Positions 24,431-34,256 of a stretch of DNA of 64,000 nucleotides are shown here, in pieces. The stretch lies in the NCBI RefSeq assembly GCF_025148785.1, contig NZ_CP102271.1:2349972-2413971 (forward strand), given 5' to 3'. Source of the DNA: Catenibacterium mitsuokai. GTDB taxonomy: Bacteria; Bacillota_I; Bacilli_A; Erysipelotrichales; Coprobacillaceae. The notes under the pieces are model-generated. The model ran no database searches, was not told the DNA's origin, and saw only the letters and a list, made by a program, of their open reading frames with translations. The translations under genes were made by a program, and so were the position numbers. How positions within the stretch are numbered: the first letter of the stretch is position 1; the number at the start of each line of letters is the position of its first letter.

Positions 24431-26041
24431 TTATTTAATAGTTACGTATTTGAATGTATAAGGAACACCAACTGCTGAATGAACAAGTCCTTTTACATTC
24501 TTAGCCTTTAATGCTGCAGCACCCTTTTCGAATACTGGAATATAAGCTAAATCATCAAGTGCAGTCTTTTCTAACTGAGTCATTAAGTCCCAACGTTTAT
24601 TTACGTCTGATTCAGTCTGAACCTGTTTCATTAATGAATCAACCTTTGCATTGCTGTACTTACCAAAGTTATTTGAGTTACCAGTCAAGAATAAGTTTAA
24701 GTAAGTTGTTGGATCAGCGTAGTCTGGACCCCAACGAGTACATGCAATCTCGTAAGTACCATGTTCTTCTCTGTTGTAGATTCTGTCTTTCTTAACAGTT
24801 GCAACCATGTTTACCTTTAAGCCTTTTAACTTAGTGAATGAACCCTGTAAGTATTCAGCCATAGTATCCATTGGTGATTCATCAGTACCATATAATAAAT
24901 CAACTGTGATTGTATCAGTACCTAATTCTTTCTTAGCTGCATCTAAGTATTCCTGAGCCTTCTTAATATCGTAACCTACAAGAACACCTGCATCATCACG
25001 GAAGTCTCTACCAGCTGGGCTCTTAGATAACTGTGATGGAACCATACCAGTAGCAGCTCTAGAACCATCCTTTAAGACGTTTTCACATAAGTCTTTTCTG
25101 TTGATTGCATAAGATAATGCTTCTCTTACGTTCTTATCAGCAAGAGTCTTAACTTGGAAGTTTAAGTTTAAGTAGAATAAGAAACCTTCATTGAATGTTG
25201 TGAAAGTATCTTTACCTTTATACTTATCTACTAATGTAGAGTTAATTGTTGCATAGTCAACTTTGCCATTGTCAAAGTTCTGTGCAGCAGTCTTAGGATC
25301 CTGTACTAGGAACATTTCAAGGTTCTTAGTCTTAACTGCTTTTGCATCATAGTACTTATCGTTCTTAGTGAATGTTGCTTTGTTCCCTTTGATCCACTTA
25401 GTCATCTTATAAGCACCATTAGATAATGTATATTCTGGTTTAGTACCATAGTTCTTACCACATTTTTCAACGAACTTTTCGTTCTGTGGATAGTAGCATG
25501 GGAAAGCCATTAAGTCTGTGAAATATGGAACCTTGTTGTTTAATTCAACAACTAAAGTCTTATCATCAGCTGCTTTAACACCTAAAGTGTTCATCTGTTC
25601 ATCAGTTGCCTTTGGGCCTAGGTCAATCAACTGACTCGCATTCTTAACTGATGCACCATCATCACCTAACATGTAAGCATATGTACCTGCATTCTTAATA
25701 ATTTTCTTCCAAGAATAAACGAAATCGTTGGCAGTGACTTCATCACCATTTGACCACTTAGCATCTTTTAAGTGGAAAGTGTAAGTCTTACCATCAGCAC
25801 TTACATCCCAGTTCTTAGCTAATGCTGGAACAGTCTTGCCTTTGTCATTTAATGCTGTTAAGCCGTCTGTGATTGCGTGGATTGCGTTGTATGACATACC
25901 ATCATCAACTACTGCAGAATCCATACCCTGGATATCTAATTCACTTGCAAATCTGAAAGTATCTGTATCAGTTTTGCTTCCACATCCAGCAAGTAATGCC
26001 GCTGCCATACTTGCAGCAACTAAAACCTTTACTGTTTTCAT
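24431..26041 (-). CDS. oppA: Oligopeptide ABC transporter substrate-binding lipoprotein
   Basis: 536 residues from the ATG at 26041 (GGAGGGGAA ribosome site). Lipoprotein signal with lipobox LLAGC, Cys20. SBP_bac_5 family: FHLKDAKWSNGDEVTANDFVYSW, the middle NVREALSYAINRKDL, and the late CTRWGPDYADPTTYLNLFL. It captures peptides outside the membrane and delivers them to OppBC. It is the first gene of the operon, separated from oppB by a strong terminator, which fits the usual excess of binding protein. Highly expressed-looking codon use. Confidence 0.96.
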   Translation of the reverse strand: MKTVKVLVAASMAAALLAGCGSKTDTDTFRFASELDIQGMDSAVVDDGMSYNAIHAITDGLTALNDKGKTVPALAKNWDVSADGKTYTFHLKDAKWSNGDEVTANDFVYSWKKIIKNAGTYAYMLGDDGASVKNASQLIDLGPKATDEQMNTLGVKAADDKTLVVELNNKVPYFTDLMAFPCYYPQNEKFVEKCGKNYGTKPEYTLSNGAYKMTKWIKGNKATFTKNDKYYDAKAVKTKNLEMFLVQDPKTAAQNFDNGKVDYATINSTLVDKYKGKDTFTTFNEGFLFYLNLNFQVKTLADKNVREALSYAINRKDLCENVLKDGSRAATGMVPSQLSKSPAGRDFRDDAGVLVGYDIKKAQEYLDAAKKELGTDTITVDLLYGTDESPMDTMAEYLQGSFTKLKGLKVNMVATVKKDRIYNREEHGTYEIACTRWGPDYADPTTYLNLFLTGNSNNFGKYSNAKVDSLMKQVQTESDVNKRWDLMTQLEKTALDDLAYIPVFEKGAAALKAKNVKGLVHSAVGVPYTFKYVTIK

Positions 26042-26098
26042 ATTTTCCCCTCCATAATGGATATAATTGTATGATAGCATCCAGCTATCATGAAAAAC

Positions 26099-26127
26099 AT
26101 CTTACACTTTTTGTGTATACATGTCAA
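26099..26127 (-). promoter_or_regulatory. oppA promoter
   Basis: Minus strand TTGACA (26122-26127) and TAAGAT (26099-26104) separated by 17 bases, 58 bp upstream of the oppA start. The leader contains ATGATAGCTGGATGCTATCAT, a short dyad (26072-26092). Confidence 0.65.
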
Positions 26128-26253
26128 TATTCATTAGCACAAATCTTTGTGCATTTCATGAATCTATTTTAGTTATTTGTTTTTTCCACAAATTGACCAA
26201 TTTATATATTTTTTGCACTTAATTTTTTATCATAAAGAGAAAAATCAGGCGTT

Positions 26254-26277
26254 TAAAAAAGGCACCAATCAGGTGCC
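26254..26277 (-). terminator. Thioredoxin gene terminator
   Basis: GGCACC (26261-26266), loop AATCA, GGTGCC (26272-26277); followed on the minus strand by six T. Confidence 0.8.
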
Positions 26278-26279
26278 CC

Positions 26280-26588
26280 TTAGTCCATAAATGGGTTGAT
26301 TTTATCAAGGATTGCATCCTTATTTGCGAAACCAATGATCTGTGTAACAGCCTTTCCTTCTTTAAAGAAAATCATGTTTGGAATTGACTGGACACCGTAT
26401 TTAGATGCTAAATCAAGTTCATTGTCTACATTGACTTTAACAACTGTTAACTGATCATTTTCAGCATCTAATTCTTCTAATACTGGACCAACCATCTTAC
26501 AAGGGCCACACCAGTCTGCATAGAAGTCTACTAATACATACTTATTGTTTAATGCTTCATTAAAACCGTTCTGATCTACAATTTTCAT
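26280..26588 (-). CDS. trxA: Thioredoxin
   Basis: 102 residues from the ATG at 26588 (AGGTG 6-7 bases ahead; a GTG 9 bases upstream is less likely). Active site WCGPC with Cys27 and Cys30, and cis-proline in SIPNMIFF. Single-domain thioredoxin that keeps cytosolic disulfides reduced with thioredoxin reductase (not in the window). Monocistronic, own terminator. Confidence 0.95.
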   Translation of the reverse strand: MKIVDQNGFNEALNNKYVLVDFYADWCGPCKMVGPVLEELDAENDQLTVVKVNVDNELDLASKYGVQSIPNMIFFKEGKAVTQIIGFANKDAILDKINPFMD

Positions 26589-26636
26589 ATTCTTCACCTC
26601 ACCTATATTTAAACAGATTGAGGAATATTCCGCAAC

Positions 26637-27431
26637 TTATTTGCTTAGATGAATATCATAGGTCGTATAGGCAAGTTCTATGCCTTCTTCGTTGAAACGC
26701 TTATTCATATTTTCAAGTAAACTACATCTAAGTGTTTCATAGTTTTCTGTAGCTGCCCATACTCTAAGTGTAAAGGTTAATGCACTATCCTTATATTCTG
26801 TCATATTCACAAATGGTGGAATATCATGGAGACAATAAGGATTAGATAAAGCTTCTTCCATAATAACCTTCTTAACTAATTCTGTATCACTATCCATTAT
26901 AACGTCGAAATTTAAATCTACACGACGCATTTCTTCACTTGAATAGTTCACTAACGTTGAGTGTGCTAACTGTGAATTAGGAATCACGATCTTCTTATTA
27001 TCTAAAGTAAGTAGGTTTGTATAGAGTAAAGAGATTTCCTGGATTCTTCCTGTGACACCTACAACTTCAATTAAGTCTCCTTTTGAAAAAGGTTTTGCTA
27101 GTAAGATGATAATACCATCAAAGAAGCTTGCGAGTGAGTCTTTAATAGCAAGTGCAAAAGCAGCAGAAGCTGCAGTGAAGATAGCAAGAATAGAACTTGT
27201 ATTAATACCAAGCTGTGATAAAGCCATAATCGCAATAATCACAATAAAGACTGTCTTGATGATTGTCTTAAAGAAGTTTAAGACAATTTCATCCTGAGAT
27301 GATTTCTCAATGAATTTTGTAAATAACTTATCAAAAATCTTATATACAATATATCCAATAACTATAATGATAAGGGCCTGAAGAGCTTTCTCTCCCATGC
27401 CATAAAGTGTTTCTAAGTATTTTTCTATCAT
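26637..27431 (-). CDS. Small-conductance mechanosensitive channel, MscS family
   Basis: 264 residues; start at 27431 has AGGAG 8 bases ahead. Three N-terminal membrane segments, with the third (about 80-110) the Ala/Gly-rich pore helix IFTAASAAFALAIKDSLASFFDG. It is followed by the beta domain (FSKGDLIEVVGVTGRIQEISL, the MscS signature) and the C-terminal alpha/beta domain. Releases solutes on hypo-osmotic shock. Short YnaI/MscS-size member. Stands alone between trx and degV. Confidence 0.93.
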   Translation of the reverse strand: MIEKYLETLYGMGEKALQALIIIVIGYIVYKIFDKLFTKFIEKSSQDEIVLNFFKTIIKTVFIVIIAIMALSQLGINTSSILAIFTAASAAFALAIKDSLASFFDGIIILLAKPFSKGDLIEVVGVTGRIQEISLLYTNLLTLDNKKIVIPNSQLAHSTLVNYSSEEMRRVDLNFDVIMDSDTELVKKVIMEEALSNPYCLHDIPPFVNMTEYKDSALTFTLRVWAATENYETLRCSLLENMNKRFNEEGIELAYTTYDIHLSK

Positions 27432-27547
27432 TTCTGTAACTCCTTTCATGTGCATTTACAATAATTCGTCTACCTTGATTAGTCAAGAAAATGTTGATTT
27501 ATTCCTCAAAATTGTTAAAATTGAGTTTGACTGAAGGAGGTCCTTGT

Positions 27548-28408
27548 ATGAAAATTGCAATCATGACAGATAGTAACTCTGGCATTACACAAAAAGAAGC
27601 AAAAGAATTAGGTATCTATTGTATTCCGATGCCTTTCACTATAGATGGTAAAGAATTTGAGGAAGATATCAATTTAACACAAGAACATTTCTATGAAAAA
27701 TTAATGGGCGGCGCAGAAGTATTTACTTCACAGCCTACAATTGGGATTATCGCAAAGAAGTGGGATGAAATATTAAAAACACATGACGCTATTATTCACA
27801 TTCCTATGAGCAGCGGCTTATCTGGAAGTTGTCAGACAGCAATGATGATGGCAGATGAAGATCAGTATAAAGGGAAAGTATTTGTTGTGGATTCTCAAAG
27901 AATCTCAGCTACGCAAAAAGCTGATGTTCTAGATGCTATTGCTATGGCAGATAAGGGATATAGTGCCAAAGAGATTTATGATTATCTTATGAACAATAAG
28001 TTGAATGCCACTATCTATATTACTGTAGATACCCTTGAATATTTAAAGAAGGGTGGACGTTTATCACCTGCTGCTGCAACGCTTGCGGGTTTACTAAAGA
28101 TTAAGCCTATTCTTACTATTCAGGGTGAAAAGTTAGATAAATATGGTACTTCACGTACTATGAAAAAAGCCCGTAAAATGATGATTGACCAGGTAAAGCA
28201 GGATATTAGTGATCGCGGCTGGGGTGATGATTATGAAGTAGCATGTGTTTATTCTTATGATAAAGAAGCTGCTTTAGATTATTTAGAACAAGTGAAAGAA
28301 GCATTTCCTGATAAAGAGGTCATCTTTGACCGTTTATCATTAAGTGTTGCTTGTCATATTGGTCCAGGTTCACTTGCAGTAGCTGCTTATAAGAAAGGTT
28401 CTTATTAA
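27548..28408 (+). CDS. DegV family fatty-acid-binding protein
   Basis: 286 residues from the ATG at 27548 (GGAGG 7 bases upstream). Family hallmarks: IMTDSNSGI at the N-terminus, EDINLTQEHFYEKLMGG, TSQPTIG, IPMSSGLSGSCQTA, and the late HIGPGSLAVAAYKKG. DegV/FakB proteins bind fatty acids and present them to the FakA kinase; FakA is not nearby, so the specific role is not shown. Followed by a clear terminator. Confidence 0.93.
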   Translation: MKIAIMTDSNSGITQKEAKELGIYCIPMPFTIDGKEFEEDINLTQEHFYEKLMGGAEVFTSQPTIGIIAKKWDEILKTHDAIIHIPMSSGLSGSCQTAMMMADEDQYKGKVFVVDSQRISATQKADVLDAIAMADKGYSAKEIYDYLMNNKLNATIYITVDTLEYLKKGGRLSPAAATLAGLLKIKPILTIQGEKLDKYGTSRTMKKARKMMIDQVKQDISDRGWGDDYEVACVYSYDKEAALDYLEQVKEAFPDKEVIFDRLSLSVACHIGPGSLAVAAYKKGSY

Positions 28409-28432
28409 GATGTTCGATAGAACATCTTTTTT
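28407..28432 (+). terminator. degV terminator
   Basis: AAGATGTTC / GAACATCTT with a GATA loop, then a run of T. Confidence 0.88.
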
Positions 28433-28537
28433 TAATTTTTGCTTGTATTCCCTTACAACATTGATTATTCAGTTTTTTTATATTATTATTTTAATGAATG
28501 ATTTTACATTATTTGAGAAAGAGGTGGATAGTAGTTT

Positions 28538-30283
28538 ATGTCAGTCAATAATACTGAAAAGAAAAAGACATTCAAACCTCATCGTTCTAAAAGAAGATTC
28601 CCTTCAACACATCATAATGTTAAAACACAAGGGACAAAAATATTCGCATTAGGCGGTTTGAATGAGGTTGGTAAGAATACTTACTGCATTGAATGCAATG
28701 ATGAAATGATTATTATTGATGCAGGTGTTAAGTTTGCATCTGAAGGTCTTCCTGGGATTGATTATGTTATTCCAGATTATACTTATTTAAGAAAGAATAA
28801 TAAAAAGATCAAGGGATTGTTTATTACACATGGTCATGAAGACCATATTGGTGGTATTCCTTTCTTATTAAGACTAGTGAATATTCCATTTATTTATGCT
28901 TCACCATTGGCTTGTGCCATGATCAGAAGAAAACTAGAGGAGCATCATCTCACTCATGTGACTAAGATGATTCCTATTACTCACGAAAGTTCTATCAAAA
29001 CTAAATATTTTAATATTGGTTTCTTTAATACTAACCATTCTATTCCTGAATCTATGGGAATTATTGTGAATACACCTGACGGACGTATTATAGAAACAGG
29101 TGACTTTAAGTTTGACTTATCTCCTGTAGCAAATCCTGCTGATTATCAGATTATGAGTTTCTTAGGTGAAACAGGTGTTGATTTATTAATGAGTGATAGT
29201 ACAAATGCTGAAGTACCTACATTCTCTATTAGTGAAAAGACAGTGGCTTCACAAGTACAAGAAGAATTCAGAAAAACTGAAGGACGTATTATTGTTGCAA
29301 CATTCGCATCTAATATACATAGAGTACAGCAGATTGTAGAAGCAGCTGTTAAGTTTAATCGTAAGATTCTTGTATATGGACGTTCAATGGTCAACAATAT
29401 TGATGTTGCAAGAAAAATGGGTTATATCAAATGTCCTGATCGTTTCTTTATTAAGAATGATGAAGCAAGACATCTTCCTGATAATGAAATCTTGATTCTA
29501 TGTACTGGATCTCAAGGTGAAGCACTTGCGGCCTTAAATAGAATTGCGAATGGTACACATCGTCAAATTAAGATTAAGCCTGGGGATACAGTGTTATTCT
29601 CATCTAACCCTATTCCAGGTAACCAGTCTTCTGTATCACGTTTAATTAATAAATTATATCGTTCTGGGGCAAGAGTTCTTGAAAACTCTATGATCAGTAA
29701 CCTTCATACTTCAGGACATGCATCTCAGGAAGAACAGAAACTGATGATGTTATTGACTAAGCCTAAGTACTTCTTCCCTATTCATGGTGAACACAAGATG
29801 CTTTGTATTCATAAGAAATTATATGAAGAAGTAGGCGGACAGGCTGATCATGCATTTGTATTAAGTAATGGGGATTGCTTATGCTTAAAAGATCATGAAG
29901 TATTCCAGACAAGAGGTGTACATGCAGATGATATTTATGTAGATGGTAATGATTTAACTGGTTTATCTACTGCAGTATTACATGACCGTCAGATTTTAAG
30001 TGAAGATGGTATGGTTGCAGTTCTTATTAGCATGGATTCACATGCTGGTATTTTACTTCATAAGCCAGTCATCATGAGCCGTGGATTTGTATACATGAAA
30101 GATAGTAAGCCTATGATTTATGGTGCTGAAATGGCTGTAGATCGTAAGCTACGTGCTTTATTACAGGAAAAGACAACATTTGGAGAAATTAAGAATACAA
30201 TTAGAGAAACATTAACAACTTATTTCTATACTAAGACAAAGAGAAGACCGATGATTATTCCTGTCATCATGAATAAGAAATAA
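28538..30283 (+). CDS. rnj: Ribonuclease J
   Basis: 581 residues. Metallo-beta-lactamase/beta-CASP RNase with GGLNEVGKN near residue 39 and the zinc motif HGHEDH at 98-103. ETGDFKFD carries the next ligand; the beta-CASP part has STNAE, ATFASNIHRVQQI, and SGHA then PIHGEHKML. The N-terminal 33 residues are basic and resemble an RNA-binding tail. Processes and degrades mRNA and matures rRNA, with both endo- and 5'-exonuclease activity. Ends TAATG with the next gene. Whether it is J1 or J2 cannot be said. Confidence 0.95.
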   Translation: MSVNNTEKKKTFKPHRSKRRFPSTHHNVKTQGTKIFALGGLNEVGKNTYCIECNDEMIIIDAGVKFASEGLPGIDYVIPDYTYLRKNNKKIKGLFITHGHEDHIGGIPFLLRLVNIPFIYASPLACAMIRRKLEEHHLTHVTKMIPITHESSIKTKYFNIGFFNTNHSIPESMGIIVNTPDGRIIETGDFKFDLSPVANPADYQIMSFLGETGVDLLMSDSTNAEVPTFSISEKTVASQVQEEFRKTEGRIIVATFASNIHRVQQIVEAAVKFNRKILVYGRSMVNNIDVARKMGYIKCPDRFFIKNDEARHLPDNEILILCTGSQGEALAALNRIANGTHRQIKIKPGDTVLFSSNPIPGNQSSVSRLINKLYRSGARVLENSMISNLHTSGHASQEEQKLMMLLTKPKYFFPIHGEHKMLCIHKKLYEEVGGQADHAFVLSNGDCLCLKDHEVFQTRGVHADDIYVDGNDLTGLSTAVLHDRQILSEDGMVAVLISMDSHAGILLHKPVIMSRGFVYMKDSKPMIYGAEMAVDRKLRALLQEKTTFGEIKNTIRETLTTYFYTKTKRRPMIIPVIMNKK

Positions 30284-31080
30284 TGAAGAAACAGAAAATT
30301 ATTCGTACTGGTATTCTTGCTATTATTGTCTTAGCATTGGTGTTGTTTGGTGGTTATACATGTCTCTTTTCTAGAACACATTATTCTTTTTCAAGAATAA
30401 ATTATAGTTCTAGTTTGTTACCTGATGGTTTTAAAGGTTTCAAGATTGCCAATTTATCCGATGTCCACATTACTACATCTAAGGATATTGATCGTCTTGA
30501 ACAGATTGTAGATGAGATTGAAGATCAAAGTTATGATATGGTTGTTTTTACTGGTGATTTGTATGAAGGCAAACCTATTGAAGATACAAAAGTACAGAAA
30601 ATCTTAAAGAAGCTTCAGCCTGGATATGGTAAGTTTGCAGTATTAGGTGATGAAGATCATGCCCATGCTGATGAAGTGACTAATATCCTTAATGAGGGTG
30701 GATTTGAAGTATTAAACAATAGTACACGTACAATTCATTATCGTAATAGTTCTTTTATCCTTTATGGACAGTCTCTTAACAGCCAGGAAGATATTCCTGA
30801 TTATGATGGTTTTGTCCTTACTTTAAGTCATTATCCTGATAGTTTTATTCAAAACAAAGGACATACACAATTACAGTTATCTGGACATAGTAATGGCGGT
30901 ACCATCTGGTTCCCAGGTATTGGACCACTTGTAAAATGTAAAAATGCAATCACTTATAATCATGGCACTTATACAGAAAATAATTCTGAACTTATTGTAA
31001 GTAACGGTATTGCGCCACGTAAGAACTATCATTTTAAAGTATTATGTGAAAATGAAATTATTATGATTACATTCGAGTAG
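30283..31080 (+). CDS. Membrane-anchored metallophosphoesterase with altered metal motifs
   Basis: 265 residues, one N-terminal membrane anchor (about 9-27), then a calcineurin-like domain of the YkuE type. Expected motifs are partly changed: SDVH is kept (Asp60, His62) and GD is kept (92), but the GNHD/GNHE box reads GDED (122-125) and GHTHGG reads GHSNGG, losing one His ligand. LSHYPD keeps its His. YkuE-type enzymes act on lipid-linked phosphates or UDP-diacylglucosamine-like substrates outside or at the membrane. The start overlaps the rnj stop by one base, so it is co-translated with RNase J. Activity may be reduced or changed. Confidence 0.85.
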   Translation: MKKQKIIRTGILAIIVLALVLFGGYTCLFSRTHYSFSRINYSSSLLPDGFKGFKIANLSDVHITTSKDIDRLEQIVDEIEDQSYDMVVFTGDLYEGKPIEDTKVQKILKKLQPGYGKFAVLGDEDHAHADEVTNILNEGGFEVLNNSTRTIHYRNSSFILYGQSLNSQEDIPDYDGFVLTLSHYPDSFIQNKGHTQLQLSGHSNGGTIWFPGIGPLVKCKNAITYNHGTYTENNSELIVSNGIAPRKNYHFKVLCENEIIMITFE

Positions 31081-31105
31081 GGATTTTTATCCCTACTCTT
31101 TTTTT
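31077..31105 (+). terminator. Terminator after rnj/phosphoesterase
   Basis: GTAGGGAT (31077-31084), loop TTTT, ATCCCTAC (31089-31096), then TCTTTTTTT. The stem includes the stop codon of the phosphoesterase gene. Confidence 0.88.
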
Positions 31106-31162
31106 GCTTTCATATAATGAGTAAGATTGGTAAAATAGAGATAGGGAAATGAGGTGATTCCC

Positions 31163-32185
31163 ATGAAAACAAAGAAGAGCTATATCTTGAATATTGCGTT
31201 AATTCTTGTGATTAGTGGTATTTCTTTATATTTATCAGTAGGTTCTGAAGTTTCTACTGTATTTAAGACAATTACAACAGCGCATCCCTTCTGGCTATTC
31301 ATCTTATGTTTCATCATGTTTATGTATTATATATTTGACGGACTGGCTACTATGATCTTTGCGCGTTTCTATAAAAAAGACTTTACTCTCAAAGAAGGTT
31401 TTGTGAATGGACTTGTAGGTACTTTGTTTAGTGGTTTAACACCTTCTTCTTCTGGAGGACAATTTGCCCAGGTGTTCGTATTTAATAACCAAGGCATCTC
31501 TCCTGCAATATCTACAAGTATATTACTCATGTGCTTTATTAGTTATCAAATAGTGATCATGGGCTTTACAGCTGTGATTATGATAGTGGATTCATCCTAC
31601 TTCCTTGATAAAGGTGTTGGTGTATCTTCTATGGCAACCGTAGGATTTCTTATTAATGCAGTTGTCACTCTTCTATTATTTGCCGGAGCTAAAAGTAAGA
31701 AGTTCCAGAACTTTATAGTAGATAAAGTCGTTTATCTACTGTCTAAAACTCCACTTATAAATGATTATGAATCGACATGCTTTAGAATCCAGAATTATTT
31801 CAGTGAATTTAGAGAACAGATGAATGTACTACAGAAAAATAAAAAAGCATTATTACAGACAGTATTATGTAATGTAGTGAAACTTACAATCATTTACTCT
31901 ACACCATTCTTTTCTTGTCTTGCTTTAGGAATAAAAGTACCAGTTACCCTATTTGTACAGTTCTTAGGACTTGCATCCATTATTAATCTTATTAATACAT
32001 TCCTCCCTATTCCTGGTGCATCAGGTGGCAGTGAAGGATGTTATATGATCTTATTTGGTTTTCTTGGTCGAGCTAATGCCTCTAGTTCTATGTTCTTATG
32101 GCGTTTCTTCTCTTTCTATTTTGGATTAATACTTGGTATGATCACATTTATCGTTGCGAAAGATACAAAACGAAAAGACGATTAA
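31163..32185 (+). CDS. Lysylphosphatidylglycerol synthase-type integral membrane protein (UPF0104)
   Basis: 340 residues from the ATG at 31163 (GAGGTG 6 bases ahead; an upstream GTG overlaps it). Eight or so membrane helices with the LPG_synthase_TM pattern: LFSGLTPSSSGGQFAQVFVF in the first half and FLPIPGASGGSEGCYMILF in the second. The soluble aminoacyl-transferase domain of MprF is absent, so this is the flippase-like portion alone. It probably moves a lipid across the membrane; lysyl-lipid synthesis cannot be claimed. Monocistronic. Confidence 0.88.
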   Translation: MKTKKSYILNIALILVISGISLYLSVGSEVSTVFKTITTAHPFWLFILCFIMFMYYIFDGLATMIFARFYKKDFTLKEGFVNGLVGTLFSGLTPSSSGGQFAQVFVFNNQGISPAISTSILLMCFISYQIVIMGFTAVIMIVDSSYFLDKGVGVSSMATVGFLINAVVTLLLFAGAKSKKFQNFIVDKVVYLLSKTPLINDYESTCFRIQNYFSEFREQMNVLQKNKKALLQTVLCNVVKLTIIYSTPFFSCLALGIKVPVTLFVQFLGLASIINLINTFLPIPGASGGSEGCYMILFGFLGRANASSSMFLWRFFSFYFGLILGMITFIVAKDTKRKDD

Positions 32186-32216
32186 GTCACTCTTTACTCA
32201 GGAGTGGCTTTTTTTT
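32185..32216 (+). terminator. Terminator after the UPF0104 gene
   Basis: AGTCACTC / GAGTGGCT (one G-T pair) around TTTACTCAG, followed by eight T. Confidence 0.8.
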
Positions 32217-32248
32217 GTGCACTTTTATCCAATCTGCCCAAAAACAAA

Positions 32249-32275
32249 TTAGCACTCGCCTTGACAATGTGCTAA
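32249..32275. promoter_or_regulatory. CIRCE element 1 (HrcA operator), overlapping the -35
   Basis: TTAGCACTC, nine bases, ATGTGCTAA. The left arm is perfect, the right arm differs from GAGTGCTAA in two positions. The nine-base spacer includes TTGACA (32261-32266), the -35 of the groESL promoter, so HrcA binding blocks RNA polymerase. Confidence 0.85.
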
Positions 32276-32288
32276 AACGAGCTATAAT
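32261..32288 (+). promoter_or_regulatory. groESL promoter
   Basis: TTGACA (32261-32266) and TATAAT (32283-32288) separated by 16 bases, embedded between two CIRCE elements. Confidence 0.9.
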
Positions 32289-32293
32289 ACTTT

Positions 32294-32320
32294 TTAGCAA
32301 TTGAATAAAGAGAGTGCTAA
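32294..32320. promoter_or_regulatory. CIRCE element 2 (HrcA operator), in the 5' leader
   Basis: TTAGCAATT, nine bases (GAATAAAGA), GAGTGCTAA. Here the right arm is perfect and the left arm has two changes. It lies between the -10 and the groES ribosome site AAGGAGG. Confidence 0.88.
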
Positions 32321-32336
32321 CAAGGAGGAATAGAAA

Positions 32337-32597
32337 ATGTTGAAACCTTTAAATAAGAATATCGTATTAAAGAAAGAAGAAGTAGAAAATAAGACAGCTA
32401 GTGGTATTATTCTCACTACTGAGACAAAGAGTCTTCCTACTGTTGGAGAAGTTGTGGCTGTAGGTCCACAATGTGAAAATGATTTAAAAGAAAAAGATCG
32501 TGTTGTATTCAAGGAATACTCTGGTACAAAAGTTAAACTTGATGGTGTTGAATATATTGTGATAGACGAGAAAGATGTTCTCGCATGTATTGAATAG
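32337..32597 (+). CDS. groES: Co-chaperonin GroES
   Basis: 86 residues, slightly short. LKPLNKNIVLKK at the start, the mobile loop ENKTASGIILTT (about 18-29), and the roof/edge YSGTKVKLDGVEYIVIDEKDVLA at the end. Caps GroEL. AAGGAGG ribosome site; first gene of the HrcA-controlled operon. Confidence 0.96.
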   Translation: MLKPLNKNIVLKKEEVENKTASGIILTTETKSLPTVGEVVAVGPQCENDLKEKDRVVFKEYSGTKVKLDGVEYIVIDEKDVLACIE

Positions 32598-32606
32598 GAG
32601 GAATGA

Positions 32607-34229
<1,623 letters not shown>

Positions 34230-34230
34230 A

Positions 34231-34256
34231 AAAAAGCCAGAAATGGCTTTTTTTTA
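34231..34256. terminator. groEL terminator (bidirectional)
   Basis: AAAAAGCCA, GAAA loop, TGGCTTTTT followed by more T. It also lies at the 3' end of the convergent aminotransferase gene and can serve both. Confidence 0.85.

Noticed and set aside
26105-26250. Riboswitch or leader RNA before oppA
   Set aside because: Only AT-rich sequence and a promoter are visible; no conserved aptamer-like structure was recognised.
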